Made by a program: the position numbers and the translations under genes
The notes under the pieces: model-generated
What the model was told of the DNA's origin: nothing
The model's input: only the letters and a program-made list of their open reading frames with translations
The model's database searches: none
Shown here: one piece after another, positions 63,895 through 64,000 of the stretch
How positions within the stretch are numbered: position 1 is the first letter of the stretch
Layout of the letters: each line of letters opens with the position of its first letter
From: Sphingomonas sp.
GTDB taxonomy: Bacteria > Pseudomonadota > Alphaproteobacteria > Sphingomonadales > Sphingomonadaceae
Assembly: GCA_003248865.1 (NCBI GenBank)
Contig: QFPK01000015.1
Coordinates: forward strand, 27,621 to 91,620
DNA length: 64,000 nt
Reading direction: 5' to 3'

Positions 63895-64000
63895 GAGGGG
63901 GCTCTGCCCCCTCAACCCCCGGCAGGGGCGTGACGCCCCTGCACCCCCTTTACTGGGTCACACGGTCAGCGCCGGTGCTGTCGAATGGGTTTACTGCCTG
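63895..64000 (+). repeat. Dispersed structured intergenic repeat, copy E (cut by window edge)
   Basis: Hairpin 1 (GAGGGGGC and GCCCCCTC, 63895-63913), hairpin 2 with a different arm pair (GCAGGGGCG and CGCCCCTGC around TGA, 63922-63942), then text like the other copies up to GGGTTTACTGCCTG at the edge, where the internal stem begins. The rest of the element should continue beyond 64000. Confidence 0.82.

Overview
The window is GC-rich, densely packed chromosomal DNA from an alphaproteobacterium, most likely a member of the Sphingomonadales. The evidence is the gene content: a complete RcGTA-type gene transfer agent (GTA) cluster, a SUF operon led by an Rrf2 regulator and containing SufT, a type-5 uracil-DNA glycosylase, UPF0262, DUF1244 and a double cold-shock-domain protein. 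Genus cannot be fixed by reading alone.

Layout. 1-10.1 kb: the start of comF, a divergent methyltransferase-like gene, a putrescine-type ABC transporter (potF-potH-potI-potG) with a trailing hydrolase, a D-Ala-D-Ala carboxypeptidase, lipB, an Ala-rich lipoprotein, an SCP2-like protein and a secreted protein of unknown function. 10.4-11.7 kb: an OmpA-family porin with a 23-proline linker. 11.8-29.2 kb: the GTA cluster, all on the minus strand, running from gp1 (29.2 kb) through terminase, portal, protease and capsid to the tail genes, gp15 and a DUF2793 protein. It carries three extra genes between capsid and gp6 that look like a fibre module. Its gp12 has a 574-residue N-terminal extension and its gp15 is short. 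A divergent XRE regulator flanks the cluster. 30-43 kb: housekeeping genes (dcd, UPF0262, EF-hand protein, tRNA-Lys, folK, udg, agmatine-to-putrescine genes aguA/aguB, pyk, DUF1244, old yellow enzyme, cold-shock protein, tdk, DUF885 peptidase). 43.0-44.2 kb: a compositionally different island holding one unknown gene between inverted REP-like repeats. 44.2-50.1 kb: the SUF iron-sulfur operon (regulator-sufB-unknown-sufC-sufD-sufS-sufT-sufA). 50.1-64 kb: N-formylglutamate amidohydrolase, a 57-residue PEP-CTERM-like mini-protein, GNAT, yebC, ruvC-ruvA, DUF333 lipoprotein, an M19-like protein, ruvB, an FMN-dependent alpha-hydroxyacid oxidase, a TonB-like protein, aconitase, a GGDEF protein and a Tat-exported HisC-like aminotransferase.

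Functional links. Putrescine is both made (aguA, aguB) and imported (pot genes). ruvC, ruvA and ruvB lie close together, with two unrelated genes between ruvA and ruvB. The GTA genes overlap or abut almost throughout, as expected for one long transcript, apart from hairpin-bearing gaps on either side of the capsid gene.

The most unusual signal is a dispersed intergenic repeat, up to about 250 bp long, with copies or fragments near 1.6, 6.9, 29.9, 33.0, 35.3, 40.3, 43.0, 44.1, 62.5 and 63.9 kb. It has 20-bp terminal inverted repeats and two hairpins whose arms differ between copies but keep base pairing. This argues for a structured mobile or RNA element that I do not recognise.
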